Notes under the pieces: model-generated
What the model saw: the letters and a program-made list of their open reading frames with translations, nothing else
What the model was told of the DNA's origin: nothing
Databases searched by the model: none
Program-made: the position numbers and the translations under genes
Shown here: positions 8,427 to 20,178 of the stretch, one piece after another
Numbering within the stretch: the stretch's first letter is position 1
How the letters are laid out: each line of letters opens with the position of its first letter
NCBI GenBank assembly: GCA_025463565.1
Contig: JAODAT010000052.1
Span: forward strand, 1-44,352
Direction of reading: 5' to 3'
From: Microbacteriaceae bacterium
Lineage (GTDB): Bacteria > Actinomycetota > Actinomycetes > Actinomycetales > Microbacteriaceae
Length of the DNA: 44,352 nt

Positions 8427-9360
8427 ACGGACATTGTCCTCACTGCCGCGATGCATTCGGAAAGCCACTCGCGAGCGGACGCGAGGATCAGGGTGAACCC
8501 CTCGGTTCCGTGAACGATCCCGGGGAAGACCCGCGCCCGCACCGGCACTCCGGCGTCGGCGAGCCGGTCGGCATAGAGCACCGCGTCGTCTCGAACCGGG
8601 TCGACATCCGCGGCCAGGATCAGAGTGGGCGGCAACCCGGAGAGATCGGAGGCCAGCAGGGGCGACACCCGGGGATCGGCGGGATCGACACCGGGGCCCG
8701 GATAGCGTTCAGCGACCACGAGGTCGCTTGCGGCGAGTGCGGGGAATCGCTCCTGGATCTCGAGCCGGGAGCGCGTCGGAGGACGCCCGACGTCGAGCAC
8801 CGGGACTTCCAACAGCTGGAGCGCGATCGTCGGGCCGCCGGCATCCCGCAGCACGAGTGCAGCGGCCGCGACCAGATTGCCCCCGGCGCTCTCGCCGCCG
8901 ATGGCCAGGCGCGCGGGGTCGACTCCGAGTTCCGCGGCGTTCTCGGCGACCCAGCGAATCGCCGCAACTGTATCGTCGAGGCCCGCCGGGAAAGGGTTCT
9001 CCGGCACCAGACGGTAGTCGATGCTGATCACGATGGCGTCTGCACCTGCTGCGATCGCGCCACAGTGGCTGTGCGCGACCTCGGGTGAACCGGTCGTCCA
9101 TCCACCGCCGTGCGCGAAGACGAGTCCCGCGCGCGGCGCTCCTGACCCGGTCGGCACGTACAGCCGCGCCGCAACCGGCACCTCCGTCGGAATGACGATC
9201 TCGCTCACGGTGACGGTGTCGGGCACTGGTGGCGTCAGCTGGCCCTCGAACCTCTTAGCGGCCGCGATGCCCTGGGCCCGCTCGACGGCCAGGTCGGACG
9301 GAGGCGTGAGGTCCAGCGAATCGAAGAGGCTCACCAGCGCTGGGTCGATCTCCATCGGCA

Positions 9361-9361
<1 letters not shown>
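8423..9361 (-). CDS. Alpha/beta hydrolase of the hormone-sensitive lipase family
   Basis: 312 residues starting at ATG 9361, which shares one base with the GH1 stop (TGATG). Hallmarks of the HSL/bacterial carboxylesterase family are present: HGGGW at 84-88 (oxyanion hole), GESAG at 156-160 with nucleophile Ser158, Asp254 in DVDPVRDD, and His284 in PGIVHGTEGF. The family hydrolyses short- to medium-chain esters of acetylated sugars, terpenoids and phenolics in the cytoplasm. It could remove acyl groups from the imported glycoside or open the ester made by the monooxygenase. Longer in-frame starts lie inside the GH1 coding region and are less likely. Confidence 0.92.
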
Positions 9362-10541
<1,180 letters not shown>

Positions 10542-10545
<4 letters not shown>

Positions 10546-11813
10546 TTCACTTTTCTGATTCCGAAGATGACGCCGGCGGCAGCCACCGCCAGCACGAGGG
10601 CGACGATGAATACCGCACCATAGCCGAAGGCGCCAGCGACGAGCCCGCCGACGAGCGGAGCGACGACGCCGGGCAGCGTCGACCCGATGCTGAGGAAGCC
10701 AAGGTCACGAGCGGCGTTGTCCGGATTCGGCAGCACCGCCACCATGAGCGCCTGGTCCACCGCGAGGTAGGAGCCCAGGGTGAGGCCGATCGCGCCGAAG
10801 AAGATGAAGATCGTGACGATACCGGGCGCGATGAGCAGGGGGATGAGACCGACGGCCAGGATGATCGGCGTGACGATCACGAACGGCTTGATGCGGTGCG
10901 TGCGGTCGCTGAGCACACCCGACAGCACCACGCCGACGAGGGAGAGCACCCCCACCAGCAGGGTGCCGAGGGAGATCGCCCTGCCGGCATCCGCCGTCGA
11001 CAGTCCGATGAAGTCGGTGAGCAGGTAGAGCTCGAACGTGATGACCATGAGGATCGCGAGGATGAACAGGAAGCGACCGAGGAATGCGAGCCAGAAGTCG
11101 CGCCCGGCCTTCGGCAGGATGTCGCCGATACGGAAGGGCGCGCGCTCGCCGAACTCGATGCCACGGCTGTCGCGACCGCGCACCCCCAGCACGACGATCA
11201 CCGCGCCCACGACCATGATCCAGGGCGCGAGCATCAGGCCGAGGTGCGGGTTGGTGACGAAGGAGCCGTAGAAGATGCCGCCGACGGTCTGCCCGATGAG
11301 GTAGCCGAACCCGCCGAACGCGGACGCCCGGCCGATGCTGCCGGCGCCGACGTGGTCGGGGATGAGCGCGGCGAGCACGGCCACGTAGGCGCCGATACCC
11401 AGCTGCGAGATGGCGAAGAGGATGCCGAGCAGCAGCAGGTTACTGGTGAACCCGGTGGAGAACACCGTGATGGCCACCAGCACAGTCGCCACGATGAGCC
11501 AGGGTGCACGCCGTCCGAGCCGCGACTTGGTGCGGTCGGAGAGCAGGCCGCCGACCACGGTGCCAATCGCGCTGGTGACGGCTCCGGCCACGGCGAAGCC
11601 GGTGAAGATCGCGATCTTGTGCGCGGGGTCCACGTCGGCGATCACGGCGGCCAGCAGCACGTTGGCGATGCCGCTCGGCACGGTCCAGACCAACTGGCCG
11701 ATAGCCAGGAACCAGCCGAGCTTGCGCACCTTGATCTCGCGATCGAGGGGGCCGGATGCGATTGCGGCGTCAGCGGAAACGGGCGAGGCGGGTGCGGGGG
11801 CAGGCTCGATCAT
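10542..11813 (-). CDS. MFS transporter, first gene of the glycoside operon
   Basis: 423 residues from ATG 11813, behind a strong AAGGAGA ribosome-binding site. Twelve hydrophobic segments and the MFS motif A between helices 2 and 3 (GGLLSDRTKSRLGRRAPW, about 89-105). The Ser-Arg-Leu-Gly-Arg-Arg form is typical of the glycoside-pentoside-hexuronide/SLC45-like branch, so a sugar or glycoside is the expected cargo. The N-terminal 25 residues are Ala- and Pro-rich and cytoplasmic. It overlaps GH1 by ATGA. As the promoter-proximal gene facing the TetR gene, it is the probable primary target of that repressor. Confidence 0.9.
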
Positions 11814-11852
11814 CGTTGATCTCCTTCTCTGGTCGTGCCGCCACGCTACACC

Positions 11853-11875
11853 AAAACCCTGCAATGCAGGGTTTT
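11853..11875. promoter_or_regulatory. Perfect palindrome between tetR and the glycoside operon (probable operator)
   Basis: AAAACCCTGCA (11853-11863), one base, then its exact reverse complement at 11865-11875. The palindrome lies 39 bases upstream of the MFS start and 25 bases upstream of the TetR start, where both divergent promoters must be. Size and symmetry fit a TetR-dimer site. A terminator reading is unlikely because nothing is transcribed into it from either side. Confidence 0.75.
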
Positions 11876-11900
11876 TAGTTTTTCCGAGTAACCTCGGCGT

Positions 11901-12497
11901 ATGTCCGAACCTGCCAAGCGCGGCCCATACGCCAAGGGTGTCGTGCGCCGGAAGCAGATCTTGCGGGAAGCGCTCGCCGCCTACGCGGAGAGCGACAGCT
12001 CCGGGCCATCCCTTCGATCGATCGCGGCGCGCGTGGGCCTGAGCGAGCGGGGCCTGTTGCACTACTTCGCGTCGCGCGAAGAGCTGCTGGTCGCCATCCT
12101 CGTCGAGCGCGACCTCGACGACGCCGTGCGTTTCGATCCGAACGGCTCCCTCTCGGAGCTGTCGGCGGTCACCCACGCCACCGCCCAGACGCCCGGCCTG
12201 GTGCGGCTGTTCTCCGAACTCGCCGCAGCGGCCGCCGACCCCGGTCACTCCGCACACCACTACTTCGAGCTGCGCTACGCGAACCTGCGCAGGATCATGG
12301 AGGGGATGGTCCAGCGGGATGCCGCTGGGCAGGGTTCCGCGGCGACCGTCGACGCCGCGTTCGCCGCGCGCGTGCTCATCGCGGCATCCGATGGCCTGCA
12401 GCAACAGTGGCTGCTCGACCCCACCATCGACCTCGAGGGCGACCTGAGCCGGCTGGCGCAGGTGCTGGTCGCGGCGGTGCGCGGGTCAGTCGCCTAG
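11901..12497 (+). CDS. TetR family transcriptional regulator
   Basis: 198 residues. The N-terminal helix-turn-helix is clear: RRKQILREALAAYAESD, then LRSIAARVGLSERGLLHYFASREELLVAIL, the TetR pattern with recognition helix LSERGLLHYF. The C-terminal ligand domain (residues 60-198) is Ala- and Leu-rich and not informative about the inducer. It is divergent from the nine-gene operon across an 87-bp gap that holds a perfect palindrome, so it probably represses the operon and itself and is released by the glycoside or its aglycone. No strong Shine-Dalgarno sequence is seen, so weak or leaderless translation is possible. Confidence 0.92.
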   Translation: MSEPAKRGPYAKGVVRRKQILREALAAYAESDSSGPSLRSIAARVGLSERGLLHYFASREELLVAILVERDLDDAVRFDPNGSLSELSAVTHATAQTPGLVRLFSELAAAAADPGHSAHHYFELRYANLRRIMEGMVQRDAAGQGSAATVDAAFAARVLIAASDGLQQQWLLDPTIDLEGDLSRLAQVLVAAVRGSVA

Positions 12498-12528
12498 CGC
12501 GCGACGACGCGGCCGCAGCTCCGGACGC

Positions 12529-13170
12529 CTAGCGATCGCGCGGGTCGGCGCGGTCGAGGTTCCAGTGCCGGGAGACGACCGCCATCCAACCGTCTTTCGC
12601 GCTTTTCATCGGGATCATGCTGAACCGGGTGACCACTCGCTGGCCACCCTCGCCGTCGCCGTACAACACGTCGATGGTGAACGACTCGCGGGCCTTGATC
12701 ACCCGTGCCGCCTCCTCGAACTCCGGGATGGTGGGATCGCGGAAGGTGCCCTCCCAGAACCCGGTGTCTCGCGACGGGATGTAGAGGTCGCGCGTCAGGC
12801 GGTGAAAACCGTCGAGATCGGGTTGATCGCCGCGGAGCCCGGCGCGGTCGGGATAGAACTTCCACTCGTTCAGTACGGCGAGGCCCTCGCCGACATTCCG
12901 CACCGCGATGGCGAGGTAGATGTTGTCACCGATGACCTCGGCGCTTCCGTGGCCGCCGGGAACGTGAACCCAGTGGTCGTCGGCGAAGCCGACCTTTTCC
13001 TCCGGGTCTTGCAGGCGGGAGGGAAGGATCAGCGGCCGCGTGTTGTCGAGCAGGGAGCGCTCCGACAGTCGCGCTGCCCGATTACCGGCCCGAACGGACA
13101 CGAACGTCGCCACGGCGAGAATGATCGTGCCGAATGCCGTGCCGAGTTCCGCGATGGTCGCCCAGTTCAT
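12529..13170 (-). CDS. Membrane-anchored hypothetical protein
   Basis: 213 residues from ATG 13170; an ATG seven codons earlier (13191) is an alternative, and neither has a good ribosome-binding site. One N-terminal membrane helix (about residues 3-24, TIAELGTAFGTIILAVATFVSV) is followed by a soluble domain with many aromatic and acidic residues. The soluble part includes YLAIAVRNVGEGLAVLNEWKFYP, resembling the beta-sandwich of unnamed actinobacterial proteins with an N-terminal anchor. No family name can be given. It is convergent with tetR (31 bases apart) and divergent from the next gene. Confidence 0.65.
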   Translation of the reverse strand: MNWATIAELGTAFGTIILAVATFVSVRAGNRAARLSERSLLDNTRPLILPSRLQDPEEKVGFADDHWVHVPGGHGSAEVIGDNIYLAIAVRNVGEGLAVLNEWKFYPDRAGLRGDQPDLDGFHRLTRDLYIPSRDTGFWEGTFRDPTIPEFEEAARVIKARESFTIDVLYGDGEGGQRVVTRFSMIPMKSAKDGWMAVVSRHWNLDRADPRDR

Positions 13171-13205
13171 AGCCCGCAATCTACGCGCCATGGGACAATC
13201 GCGTC

Positions 13206-13667
13206 ATGCGCACGCCAGTCGATTTCGTGAATGTGTCCACCGCCGGCCTTGAGTCGAGTCCGGTCGCTCCGGCGCTCGCCGGGCTGCGAGCGAACGAGGC
13301 ACGGTATTTCAAGAACAAGTACGACCACGTGTTCGCCGTCGGGCCGGCCGCCGAAGAGACGGAGACCCTCGACTGGGTGAACCGCATCCTCGGCGACCGC
13401 GACCTCTTCATCGCCTCCCCGCCGCTGGAGGTGACAGAGTTCGAGGTCGAGGGAATCCGGTGGGCATACGTCTTCTACCAGTCCGGCCTCTCGATCAACG
13501 TGCTCTACACGCTTGGTGACGCCGGCAAGCGCGCGGTCGGACTTAAGCTCTCCGAGGGCATGGAGATCCCCGCCGAGTTGGCCGACAAGTTCAAGTTCGC
13601 CCGACAGAAGTCGAAGCTGGCGGGAGTCATCCGCGGGTCGTTCTTCGTGATCAAGGGCGAGTACTGA
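13206..13667 (+). CDS. Conserved-looking hypothetical protein, 153 aa
   Basis: 153 residues, ATG 13206, with no hydrophobic span and no signal. The central part has alternating strands (DVTEF-like segments such as PLEVTEFEVEG and WAYVFYQSGLSINVLYTL), and the C-terminus is basic (KFKFARQKSKLAGVIRGSFFVIKGEY). I do not recognise a domain. The coding potential is good (regular third-position GC, balanced composition), and the stop overlaps the start of the VOC gene by one base (TGATG), so the two are translated together. Confidence 0.6.
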   Translation: MRTPVDFVNVSTAGLESSPVAPALAGLRANEARYFKNKYDHVFAVGPAAEETETLDWVNRILGDRDLFIASPPLEVTEFEVEGIRWAYVFYQSGLSINVLYTLGDAGKRAVGLKLSEGMEIPAELADKFKFARQKSKLAGVIRGSFFVIKGEY

Positions 13668-14056
13668 TGACCGCCCCCGCGCCGTACCTGCATTTCGCCG
13701 GAACCGCCCGCGACGCCCTGGCGTTCTACCAGGCTGTCTTCGGCGGCGAGCTCACCGTGCACAGCAAGGCCGACTTCGGCGCCACCAAGGGCGACCTCGA
13801 TGCCGTAGCCCACGGCATCCTCGACGGACCTGTCTCGCTGTTCGCCGCGGACGGCGACGAGTCCTTCTCGTCGACCGGCCTGATGTTTTCCCTGCTCGGT
13901 GCCGCCGATCCGACCACCCTCCGGAGATGGTTCGCATCTCTCGCGGAGGGCGGCACGGTCGTCGACGACCTGCAGGAGCGACCGTGGGGCGCGAGTGACG
14001 GACAGGTGCGCGACCGCTACGGCCTGCTCTGGCTGATCGGCTTCGAGCCGAGCTAG
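13667..14056 (+). CDS. VOC family protein, PhnB-like
   Basis: 129 residues. PYLHFAGTARDALAFYQAVFGGEL at the N-terminus is the standard first beta-alpha-beta unit of PhnB/glyoxalase-like proteins, and the closing strand is DRYGLLWLIGFEP. The vicinal-oxygen-chelate fold generally binds a metal or a small ligand, but substrates of the PhnB-like subgroup are not known. It is translationally coupled to the hypothetical gene before it. It is the last gene before a possible change in genome character at about 14.06 kb. Confidence 0.85.
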   Translation: MTAPAPYLHFAGTARDALAFYQAVFGGELTVHSKADFGATKGDLDAVAHGILDGPVSLFAADGDESFSSTGLMFSLLGAADPTTLRRWFASLAEGGTVVDDLQERPWGASDGQVRDRYGLLWLIGFEPS

Positions 14057-14093
14057 GTCGCGGTTGCGGTCGGGCACTTCCTAGGCTGGACCC

Positions 14094-16382
<2,289 letters not shown>

Positions 16383-16447
16383 CCAACAGCCCCGCGACGA
16401 CCGATGCAGCGTCGACCGGTCTCAGGCGAGCACGAGCCGGCGGAGGT

Positions 16448-16825
16448 TCACACCACCGTCTGCCGGCGGGTCCGAGCAAGCCCGCCGAGGATCGCGGCGA
16501 TCAGTCCGAACACCATGGCCACGATCGCCCCGCCGAGCCCATTGCCGGTGCCGAGACCGCCGTCGGAGGTGGCCACGATCAACCCGCCGACGACCACGCT
16601 GATCAGCCCCAGCACCATGGCCACGACCGGCCCATCGCGCCGGTCGGTGGCGCTGGCATCGGTGTCGGAGCGGCCAGGCCTGGTCGATCGGAGAGCCCGC
16701 CCGCCGATCACGAGGCCGATCAGTCCGAGCACGGCCGCCGTCATGGCTCCGATTCGCCCGGCGCTCATGTCGAAGATGCCGGCCATGACGACCGCCTGGA
16801 CCGAGGATGTTTCGTTGATTCGCAT
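16448..16825 (-). CDS. Small membrane protein, DUF6223-like
   Basis: 125 residues from ATG 16825. Three hydrophobic spans: about residues 27-45, 66-86 and 97-118. The pair GPVVAMVLGLISVVVGGL and GGAIVAMVFGLIAAILGGL is an internal repeat, as in the DUF6223-type proteins known from streptomycetes. The role is unknown. It is divergent from the response regulator gene, and a pair of 11-bp-spaced GTGAAG repeats (CTTCAC on the coding strand) lies 23-39 bases upstream of its start. It may be a target of the two-component system. Weak matches to other small DUFs cannot be ruled out. Confidence 0.72.
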   Translation of the reverse strand: MRINETSSVQAVVMAGIFDMSAGRIGAMTAAVLGLIGLVIGGRALRSTRPGRSDTDASATDRRDGPVVAMVLGLISVVVGGLIVATSDGGLGTGNGLGGAIVAMVFGLIAAILGGLARTRRQTVV

Positions 16826-16847
16826 GAGCCGATGATCTGCCCGAGTA

Positions 16848-16864
16848 GTGAAGCAGGCGTGAAG
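16848..16864 (-). promoter_or_regulatory. CTTCAC direct-repeat pair upstream of the small membrane protein
   Basis: Two GTGAAG hexamers on the plus strand at 16848 and 16859, which are CTTCAC in the direction of the downstream gene, spaced 11 bases apart. OmpR-class regulators bind tandem half-sites with this spacing (one helical turn). The same hexamer pair with the same spacing is found in front of the response regulator gene, which supports a shared regulator. Confidence 0.5.
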
Positions 16865-16932
16865 GGACCGTGCGGATAGCTGGGATTTCGCCCCCTGGGT
16901 GAGCGCCGGCGACCTCGCAAGATCACCGTCGC

Positions 16933-16949
16933 CTTCACACCGCCTTCAC
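16933..16949 (+). promoter_or_regulatory. CTTCAC direct-repeat pair upstream of the response regulator
   Basis: CTTCAC at 16933-16938 and again at 16944-16949, 11 bases apart, 62-78 bases before the GTG start. It mirrors the pair in front of the divergent membrane protein gene. Autoregulation by the OmpR-type regulator is the simplest reading. It is based on sequence only. Confidence 0.5.
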
Positions 16950-17010
16950 AACTGCCGGCGATCATGGCCCCATCGATCGGGCTGTGATCGGCCGGGAGGA
17001 ACGGTGAGAC

Positions 17011-17718
17011 GTGCATCGACGCGAAGATGGGCAGGTGCCGAAAACCGTGTTGGTCGTCGACGACGAACCCAAGATCGTGGAGGTTGTCGGCGACTACCTG
17101 CGCGGCGCGGGGTTCTCGGTGACCACGGCCGCCGACGGCAACGGCGCCATCGCCTCGGCCCGGGCCCGGCCGCCCGATCTGGTGGTGCTGGACCTCGGCC
17201 TGCCCGGTCTGGACGGCCTCGACGTCGCCCGCGAGCTGCGCCGCGCCTCGCCGGTGCCGATCATCATCCTGACGGCGCGAGGAGACGAGACGGATCGGGT
17301 GCTCGGGTTGGAGCTCGGCGCAGATGACTACCTGGTGAAGCCGTTCAGTCCCCGGGAACTGCTGGCGCGGGTGCGAGCGGTCCTTCGACGTACCGAGGGC
17401 ATGCAGACGGAGCGGGAGCGGTTCGTTGTCGGGGACGTCGCGATCGATACCGGTCGCCGGCAGGTGACGGTGGGCGACCGTGCGGTCGACGTGACCGCGA
17501 CCGAGTTCGACCTTCTGGTGCTGCTGGCGCGTCAGCCGGGCCGGGTGTTCACGCGTGCCCAGTTGCTCGGCGCCATCCACGGAGTCGTGGTCGAGTCCTA
17601 CGAACGGACCGTCGACGCGCACATCAAGAACCTCCGCCGCAAGCTGGAGCCCTTCCCCCACGAGCCTCGCTACCTTCTCACCGTGCACAGCGTCGGGTAC
17701 CGCTTCGCCGATGATTGA
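17011..17718 (+). CDS. OmpR-family response regulator
   Basis: 235 residues from GTG 17011, with GGGAGGA 10 bases upstream. Receiver domain: acidic pair in VVDDEP, phosphoacceptor Asp61 in LDLGLPGLDG, Thr88 in ILTARGDE, Lys110 in DYLVKPF. The C-terminal winged helix (about 140-232) has the standard TATEFDLLVLLARQPGRVFTR and RTVDAHIKNLRRKLE segments and binds DNA. It overlaps the sensor kinase start by 8 bases, so the two are co-expressed. CTTCAC repeat pairs lie upstream of both this gene and the divergent membrane gene. The sensed signal is unknown. Confidence 0.95.
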   Translation: MHRREDGQVPKTVLVVDDEPKIVEVVGDYLRGAGFSVTTAADGNGAIASARARPPDLVVLDLGLPGLDGLDVARELRRASPVPIIILTARGDETDRVLGLELGADDYLVKPFSPRELLARVRAVLRRTEGMQTERERFVVGDVAIDTGRRQVTVGDRAVDVTATEFDLLVLLARQPGRVFTRAQLLGAIHGVVVESYERTVDAHIKNLRRKLEPFPHEPRYLLTVHSVGYRFADD

Positions 17719-18847
17719 TCGACCGACCGACCGGCCGGCCGCGGACCGGCCCGCTCCGTCGGTCCCGCTGCACCGACCTGAAGCCACGCGGCGCTTCCGC
17801 CGGCGGTTGCGGCTGGTCGCGGTGGGCCTCGTGCTGGGTTGGATGGTTGCCGTCGCCGTCATCACCGGCGTGGCCACGGGCCGCTGGGGTGCCCTCGGGA
17901 TGCCGACGGACGGCGAGGGCCGTCCCCGGGGTCTGGTGGTCATCGCTGCGGCGACTCTCGTCGCCGGCGCCGCCATCGCCGCCGCCTACCGTCGCGCCAG
18001 CGGCCCGGTGGGCAACCTGCTCCGGGCGGTCGAGCAGGTCGCCACCGGCAACTACGGGGCGGTCGACGTGGAGGTCCGAGGGCCTCGCGAGCTGCGCCTC
18101 CTCGCCACGACGTTCAACGAGATGGCGACCCGGATGGCCGCCAACGAGCAGCAGCGGCGACGCTTCCTGGCCGATATCACCCACGAGCTACGGAACCCGC
18201 TGGCGGTGCTGCAGAGCGAGATCGAGGCTCAACTCGACGGGGTCCATCCCCGTGACGACCATCATCTGTCCTCGCTCCTCGACGAGACCCTGCGGCTGGG
18301 CCATCTGGTCGACGACCTGCACACGCTGGCCCTCGCCGAGACCGGACGCCTGGTCCTGCGGCGCGAGGCGACGGCATTCGGCGATCTGGTGGACGAGGCG
18401 GTGCGACGCCACGAGGCGCACGCCCGGCAGCGGAACGTCACGTTGCGTACCTCGGTGGCCCCCGGGCTCCCCACGACGTGGGTGGACCCGGCGCGAGTCC
18501 GCCAGGTCTTCGACAACCTGTTGACCAACGCCATCCGCCACACCCGGGCCGGCGGAGAGGTCGTGGTGGCGGCATCGGCGCGAGCCGGCCCCGGAACGGG
18601 CGACGGCCAGATGGTGCAGTGCCGCGTCACCGACGCCGGCCCAGGGTTCAGCGACGACCAGCTGGACCAGGTGTTCGAACGGTTCACACGGGCGGGAGAC
18701 TCCAGGGGTAGCGGCCTGGGCCTGTCCATCGTGCGCGACCTGATCCGGGCGCACGGCGGCACGATCGACGCCGGCAATGATCCCGCTACCGGCGGCGCCT
18801 CCGTCACCTTCGTCCTTCCGAGCGCCAATCCAATCGACTTGCATTGA
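17711..18847 (+). CDS. Sensor histidine kinase
   Basis: 378 residues, ATG 17711 overlapping the response regulator stop. Two membrane spans (about 34-56 and 74-92) flank a short loop of only about 17 residues, so sensing is probably intramembrane or at the surface of the membrane. HAMP region about 93-145, then the H-box FLADITHELRNPL (His158), N-box NLLTNAIRHT, and G-boxes DAGPGFS and GSGLGLSIV. The N-terminal 20 residues are Asp-, Arg- and Pro-repeat-rich, encoded by a GACC-repeat stretch that looks like slippage. It phosphorylates the upstream regulator. A short extracytoplasmic loop is typical of intramembrane-sensing kinases responding to envelope stress. Confidence 0.93.
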   Translation: MIDRPTDRPAADRPAPSVPLHRPEATRRFRRRLRLVAVGLVLGWMVAVAVITGVATGRWGALGMPTDGEGRPRGLVVIAAATLVAGAAIAAAYRRASGPVGNLLRAVEQVATGNYGAVDVEVRGPRELRLLATTFNEMATRMAANEQQRRRFLADITHELRNPLAVLQSEIEAQLDGVHPRDDHHLSSLLDETLRLGHLVDDLHTLALAETGRLVLRREATAFGDLVDEAVRRHEAHARQRNVTLRTSVAPGLPTTWVDPARVRQVFDNLLTNAIRHTRAGGEVVVAASARAGPGTGDGQMVQCRVTDAGPGFSDDQLDQVFERFTRAGDSRGSGLGLSIVRDLIRAHGGTIDAGNDPATGGASVTFVLPSANPIDLH

Positions 18848-18856
18848 ATCAGTTCA
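18845..18856 (+). promoter_or_regulatory. Candidate ArsR operator (TGAA-N4-TTCA)
   Basis: TGAATCAGTTCA at 18845-18856 has TGAA/TTCA half-sites, and a second dyad ATCAG-N6-CTGAT follows (18848-18863), 13-31 bases before the GTG of the ArsR fusion. ArsR-type repressors often bind such AT-rich dyads. It is partly inside the end of the kinase gene, so it would allow separate control of the ars-like genes. Confidence 0.35.
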
Positions 18857-18875
18857 TCCTGATATGTATTGAGGA

Positions 18876-19649
18876 GTGAAAGTCGGACAGCCACCGGAGA
18901 TCCTCGGACTGCTCAGCGACCCGCTGCGATGGCAACTGGTCGGCGAGCTCGGCCACAGCGATCGCCGCGTCGGCGAGCTCGTGCAGCTCGTCGGGAAGCC
19001 ACAGAACCTGGTCTCCTACCACCTCGCCGAGCTCCGGCGCGCCGGCATCGTCAGCAGCCGCCGCAGCTCGGCCGATGGTCGCGACGTCTACTACCGAGCC
19101 GATCTCACCCGCTGCCGGGATCTTCTCGGTGACGCCGGGCTCTCACTCCATCCCGGCCTCTCGCACGGCCACACGCAGCACGATGACAGCCCGCCGCGAC
19201 GCGCCCGGCCACGACTGCTGTTCCTGTGCACCGGCAACAGCGCCCGGTCCCAGATCGCCGAAGCCCTCGTGGAACACCGATCGGCAGGCACCGTCGAAGC
19301 ACGCAGCGCCGGCAGCCATCCCAAGGCACTGCACCCGAACGCAGTGCGAGTCATGGCCGAACGCGGCATCGACATCTCCGGCCGTCCGACGAAGTCGCTC
19401 ACCCGCTTCGCACGCAACCGATTCGACCGGGTCATCACGCTCTGCGACAAGGTGCGCGAGATCTGCCCGGAGTTCCCTGGCGCACCGGTCGCGGCCCACT
19501 GGAGCATCGCCGACCCTGCTGCCACAGGCGACACCGACGAGGCGACGTACCCCGCGTTTCGACACGTCGCCGACGAGATCGACGGCCGCGTCGCGCTCGT
19601 GCTCGCCGACCTCCAAACCCGACAATCCGAAAGGACCCACCATGGCTGA
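18876..19649 (+). CDS. ArsR-type regulator fused to a low-molecular-weight phosphatase-like arsenate reductase
   Basis: 257 residues from GTG 18876. Residues 1-90 are an ArsR-type winged helix (LSDPLRWQLVGELGHSD then VGKPQNLVSYHLAELRRAGIV). Residues 112-250 form an arsenate reductase/LMW tyrosine phosphatase domain with the P-loop FLCTGNSARSQIAEALVE (Cys118 to Arg124, Cx5R) and the catalytic IADPAAT. The ArsR-ArsC fusion is known from some actinobacteria. It may sense arsenite at the promoter and reduce arsenate, but the usual metal-binding Cys pair in the ArsR part is not evident, so sensing could differ. No strong ribosome-binding site is present, and it sits only 28 bases after the kinase stop. 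Confidence 0.85.
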   Translation: MKVGQPPEILGLLSDPLRWQLVGELGHSDRRVGELVQLVGKPQNLVSYHLAELRRAGIVSSRRSSADGRDVYYRADLTRCRDLLGDAGLSLHPGLSHGHTQHDDSPPRRARPRLLFLCTGNSARSQIAEALVEHRSAGTVEARSAGSHPKALHPNAVRVMAERGIDISGRPTKSLTRFARNRFDRVITLCDKVREICPEFPGAPVAAHWSIADPAATGDTDEATYPAFRHVADEIDGRVALVLADLQTRQSERTHHG

Positions 19650-20028
19650 TACCGAGATCGTGAACGTGCGATACCTGGTCGACGACGTCGCCGCATCCGT
19701 CGAGTTCTACACCCGACAGTTCGGCTTCACCGTCGGCATCTCGAGCCCGGCGTTCGCCGATGTCACTCGAGGCAACCTCAGGCTCCTGCTCTCGGGGCCA
19801 CACAGCTCCGCCGGCAGAGCGATGACCGATGGGGAACGCCCGGGCCCTGGCGGTTGGAACCGCATCCACCTCATCATCGATGACATCGAGCGCGAGGTCG
19901 CCCGCCTCACCGAGCAAGGAGTTCGGTTCCGCAACGAGGTCGTGACCGGTCCCGGCGGCGCACAAGCGCTCGCCATCGACCCCTCGGGGAACCTGATCGA
20001 GCTGTTCCAACCGGCCGCCGCACCCTGA
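19642..20028 (+). CDS. VOC (glyoxalase-fold) protein
   Basis: 128 residues, ATG 19642 overlapping the fusion gene stop by 8 bases. The N-terminal VRYLVDDVAASVEFYTRQFGF and the C-terminal DPSGNLIELFQ are the two VOC half-repeat ends; the last Glu of the LIELF motif is the usual metal ligand. It contains no cysteine, so it is not an ArsI C-As lyase even though it sits with an arsenic-like gene. More likely it is a glyoxalase or fosfomycin-type thiol transferase relative of unknown substrate. Confidence 0.85.
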   Translation: MADTEIVNVRYLVDDVAASVEFYTRQFGFTVGISSPAFADVTRGNLRLLLSGPHSSAGRAMTDGERPGPGGWNRIHLIIDDIEREVARLTEQGVRFRNEVVTGPGGAQALAIDPSGNLIELFQPAAAP

Positions 20029-20178
20029 CCCTGTGCACGTCCACGACGGCATCACTTCACGGGCAGCGCACGCCAACTGAGCATCGAACACGTCTGATGC
20101 CATCCAGCCGGCTCCGCGCTGGATCGTCGGAACGTGCGTCGGCCGATCCGGCGACGTTCAGCCGGACCCCGGGCCGAT

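Noticed and set aside
11853..11875. Rho-independent terminator.
   Set aside because: It sits between two divergent starts, so no transcript reads into it; an operator is more likely.
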